Shown piece after piece: positions 62,357-64,000 of a stretch of DNA of 64,000 bases. Both the position numbers and the translations under genes were made by a program. Source of the stretch: Brevundimonas sp. Root1279 (GTDB lineage: Bacteria; Pseudomonadota; Alphaproteobacteria; Caulobacterales; Caulobacteraceae); NCBI RefSeq assembly GCF_001425945.1, contig NZ_LMEB01000008.1:62001-126000 (forward strand). Direction: 5' to 3'. The notes beneath the pieces were generated by a model. It saw only the letters and a list, made by a program, of their open reading frames with translations, ran no database searches and was not told the DNA's origin. Numbering within the stretch: position 1 is the first letter of the stretch; each line of letters starts with the position of its first letter.

Positions 62357-64000
62357 CTAGCGGCGGACCTGAACCGCCGAGCCCGAGTACTCGACCACGC
62401 GGGCGCCGGCGGCGTCCCAGTCCATCGCCGCGCCGGTCGGGCCGTCGATCCAGCGGATCTTGAAGGTCCGGTTGGCGGGCATGCCCGGATAGGAACCGCT
62501 ACGCTCGCCGATCGTCAACACGCCCGACGCCTGGTCCCAGCGGACCGGAATGCGCGAGAACTCGCCCCGCTCGTAGCCGTAGGTCGTGCCGGCGTCATCG
62601 TAGAGTTCAAACGACCCGTCGGCGCCCGTGTAGACGGTCAAGGTGATCGGGCCGTCCAGCTTCTCGGCGGTGTACTGCACCTGCGGACCGGTCGGCAGGA
62701 TCGAACCAGCGCGCACGAACAGCGGGATGCGCTCCAGCGGAGCGTCGACCGTCGCCTCGGCCCCGCCGGCGATGCGGCGGCCGGTGTAGGCGTCGTACCA
62801 GTCGGCGCCGGCCGGGAAATAGACCGAGCGGCTGCGCGCCTTGTACTGATGCACCGGGGCGACCATCAGGGCCGGGCCGAACATGTACTGGTCGTTGATG
62901 TCCTGGACGCGGGCGTCCTGCGGGAAGTCCATGGCCAGGGCGCGCATGATGGTGCCGTCCTCGTGCCAGGTGTCCCCGGCCAGGGTGTAGATGTACGGCA
63001 TCAGGCGGTAGCGCAGACGCATCTGGTCGGCGAACGCCGCGTACAGGGCGGTGTCCGGCTTGGCCAGGTTATAGACCTCGCGCAGCGGGAACTCGCCGTG
63101 CGAGCGGAACACCGGCGAGAAGGCGCCGAACTGGAACCAGCGGAGGTTCAGCTCGTCCCACTCGGCCTGGTCCTCGGGCTTCATGCCGGCCGGGTTCGAG
63201 TAGCGCGACTCGACCGAGAAGCCGCCGATGTCGTGGGTCCAGTTGGGCAGGCCCGACAGGCCGGCGTTCAGGCCCGCCGAGACCTGTTCGGCCAGGTCGT
63301 CCCAGCGGGCCGCCACGTCGCCCGACCACAGGGTCGAGCCGGTGCGCTGCAGGCCGCCCCAGGCCGAGCGGGTCAGGATGTAGGTGCGGGTGTCCGGCTG
63401 TTCGGCGCGGAAGCGCTCGTAGACGCCCTCGGCGTTGACCAGCGGATAGGAGTTGAACAGCAGGGCGCCCGGACCGGCCGCGGTCGGCCCCATGCGCAGG
63501 GTGCGCTCTGGGATGTCGAGGTTCGAGTGCATGTCCGGCTCGACCGAGTCGAGCCACCAGCCGTCGAAGTCCTTGTCGCGCATCTTGTCGCTGATCTGGC
63601 GCCAGTACAGGTCGCGGGCGGCCGGCAGATAGGCGTCATAGAAGCTGTTGGCGTAGCCGGGTCCGACCCAGTCGCGCGCGCCCATCTCAACGTTGCGGGT
63701 GTACATGCCGCCGATCGCGTCGAGCTGCTTGTAGTGGTCCGTCGTCGGATAGAATTTCGGCCACACCGAGATGATGATGTTGGCGTTCAGGTCATGGACG
63801 TCGCGGACCATCTGAGCCGGGTCCGGATAGCGGGCGGCGTCGAAATCGTGCGAGCCCCAGGCGTTCTCGGGCCAGTAGAACCAGTCCTGGACGACGTTGT
63901 CGATCGGCAGGCCGAGGCGGCGATATTCCTTCACCGTGTCAACGACTTCAGCCTGGGTGTTGTAGCGCTGGCGGCTCTGCCAGAAGCCGTACGCCCAGCG
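62357..64000 (-). CDS. GH31 alpha-xylosidase (5' end outside window)
   Basis: 548 residues visible, open to the window end. It begins RWAYGFWQSRQRYNTQAEVV, the GH31 motif preceding the barrel. The nucleophile is Asp in GWWLDSVEPDMH (GH31 W-x-D-x-x-E-P), and a probable acid/base Asp lies in TLWSGDVAARWDDL. WLDSVEPD rather than WxDMNEP, with PIDNVVQDWFYW, fits the alpha-xylosidase branch. A C-terminal beta domain (SFELYDDAGTTYGYERG, PGMPANRTFKI) completes the protein. It removes xylose from the non-reducing end of xyloglucan oligosaccharides before beta-glucosidase can act. First gene of the visible leftward pair with the acetylesterase. Confidence 0.92.
   Translation of the reverse strand, partial: RWAYGFWQSRQRYNTQAEVVDTVKEYRRLGLPIDNVVQDWFYWPENAWGSHDFDAARYPDPAQMVRDVHDLNANIIISVWPKFYPTTDHYKQLDAIGGMYTRNVEMGARDWVGPGYANSFYDAYLPAARDLYWRQISDKMRDKDFDGWWLDSVEPDMHSNLDIPERTLRMGPTAAGPGALLFNSYPLVNAEGVYERFRAEQPDTRTYILTRSAWGGLQRTGSTLWSGDVAARWDDLAEQVSAGLNAGLSGLPNWTHDIGGFSVESRYSNPAGMKPEDQAEWDELNLRWFQFGAFSPVFRSHGEFPLREVYNLAKPDTALYAAFADQMRLRYRLMPYIYTLAGDTWHEDGTIMRALAMDFPQDARVQDINDQYMFGPALMVAPVHQYKARSRSVYFPAGADWYDAYTGRRIAGGAEATVDAPLERIPLFVRAGSILPTGPQVQYTAEKLDGPITLTVYTGADGSFELYDDAGTTYGYERGEFSRIPVRWDQASGVLTIGERSGSYPGMPANRTFKIRWIDGPTGAAMDWDAAGARVVEYSGSAVQVRR

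Noticed and set aside
60186..62360. 724-codon plus-strand frame opposite the acetylesterase
   Set aside because: Antisense shadow of a complete SGNH esterase; begins inside the REP-like hairpins.

Overview
The window is high-GC DNA whose gene content and codon use suggest an alphaproteobacterium, most likely a member of the Caulobacteraceae (Brevundimonas, Caulobacter, Phenylobacterium or a relative). The placement is inferred from HWE-type kinase fragments, Crp/Fnr duplications, a non-phosphorylative sugar pathway and a xyloglucan locus; no rRNA or other marker gene is present. No tRNA, rRNA or CRISPR array was recognised.

Left part (1-8.4 kb): the end of a small metabolic cluster (alpha/beta hydrolase, cupin, cyclophilin-like protein cut from its lipoprotein signal by an in-frame stop, SDR). 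Then come a class II UvrA-like ABC protein coupled to a TMEM175-type channel, a Sel1-type lipoprotein, two small membrane proteins and a minimal tyrosine recombinase.

8.4-20.6 kb is one giant RTX calcium-binding protein (about 4,067 residues) made of more than twenty degenerate modules, with no type I secretion genes beside it.

20.7-33.5 kb is an accessory region. It holds a PHP-nuclease/SMC-like ATPase (TrlF-like), a Crp/Fnr protein, short orphan genes, an overlapping pair of large tyrosine recombinases, two small excisionase-type DNA-binding proteins and a P4-type integrase. Degenerate copies of a ~95-bp dispersed repeat occupy many intergenic gaps from about 6 to 28 kb and were not seen from 34 to 64 kb.

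34.0-36.7 kb holds the most unusual pair: a lethal-factor-like zinc metalloprotease followed at 39 bp by an alpha/beta-hydrolase fused to a caspase-like protease. It may be an undescribed effector or defence module.

36.8-42.5 kb: a secreted gluzincin, a Crp - degenerate HWE kinase - Crp operon, and a divergent GAF-PAS-PAS sensor kinase.

42.8-64 kb is a catabolic region. A complete non-phosphorylative L-fucose pathway (mutarotase, FucP, dehydrogenase, lactonase, two-part dehydratase, SDR, FAH hydrolase, L-lactate dehydrogenase) lies next to a 2-keto-3-deoxygalactonate kinase/aldolase pair and xyloglucan-degrading enzymes (GH3, GH74, GH29, SGNH acetylesterase, GH31). Together they predict breakdown of fucosylated, acetylated xyloglucan and use of the released fucose and galactose. 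The fucose cluster is bracketed by two inverted copies of a composite element, a LacI-type operator sits between the divergent GH3 and GH74 genes, and a four-hairpin REP-like cluster separates the convergent GH29 and esterase genes.
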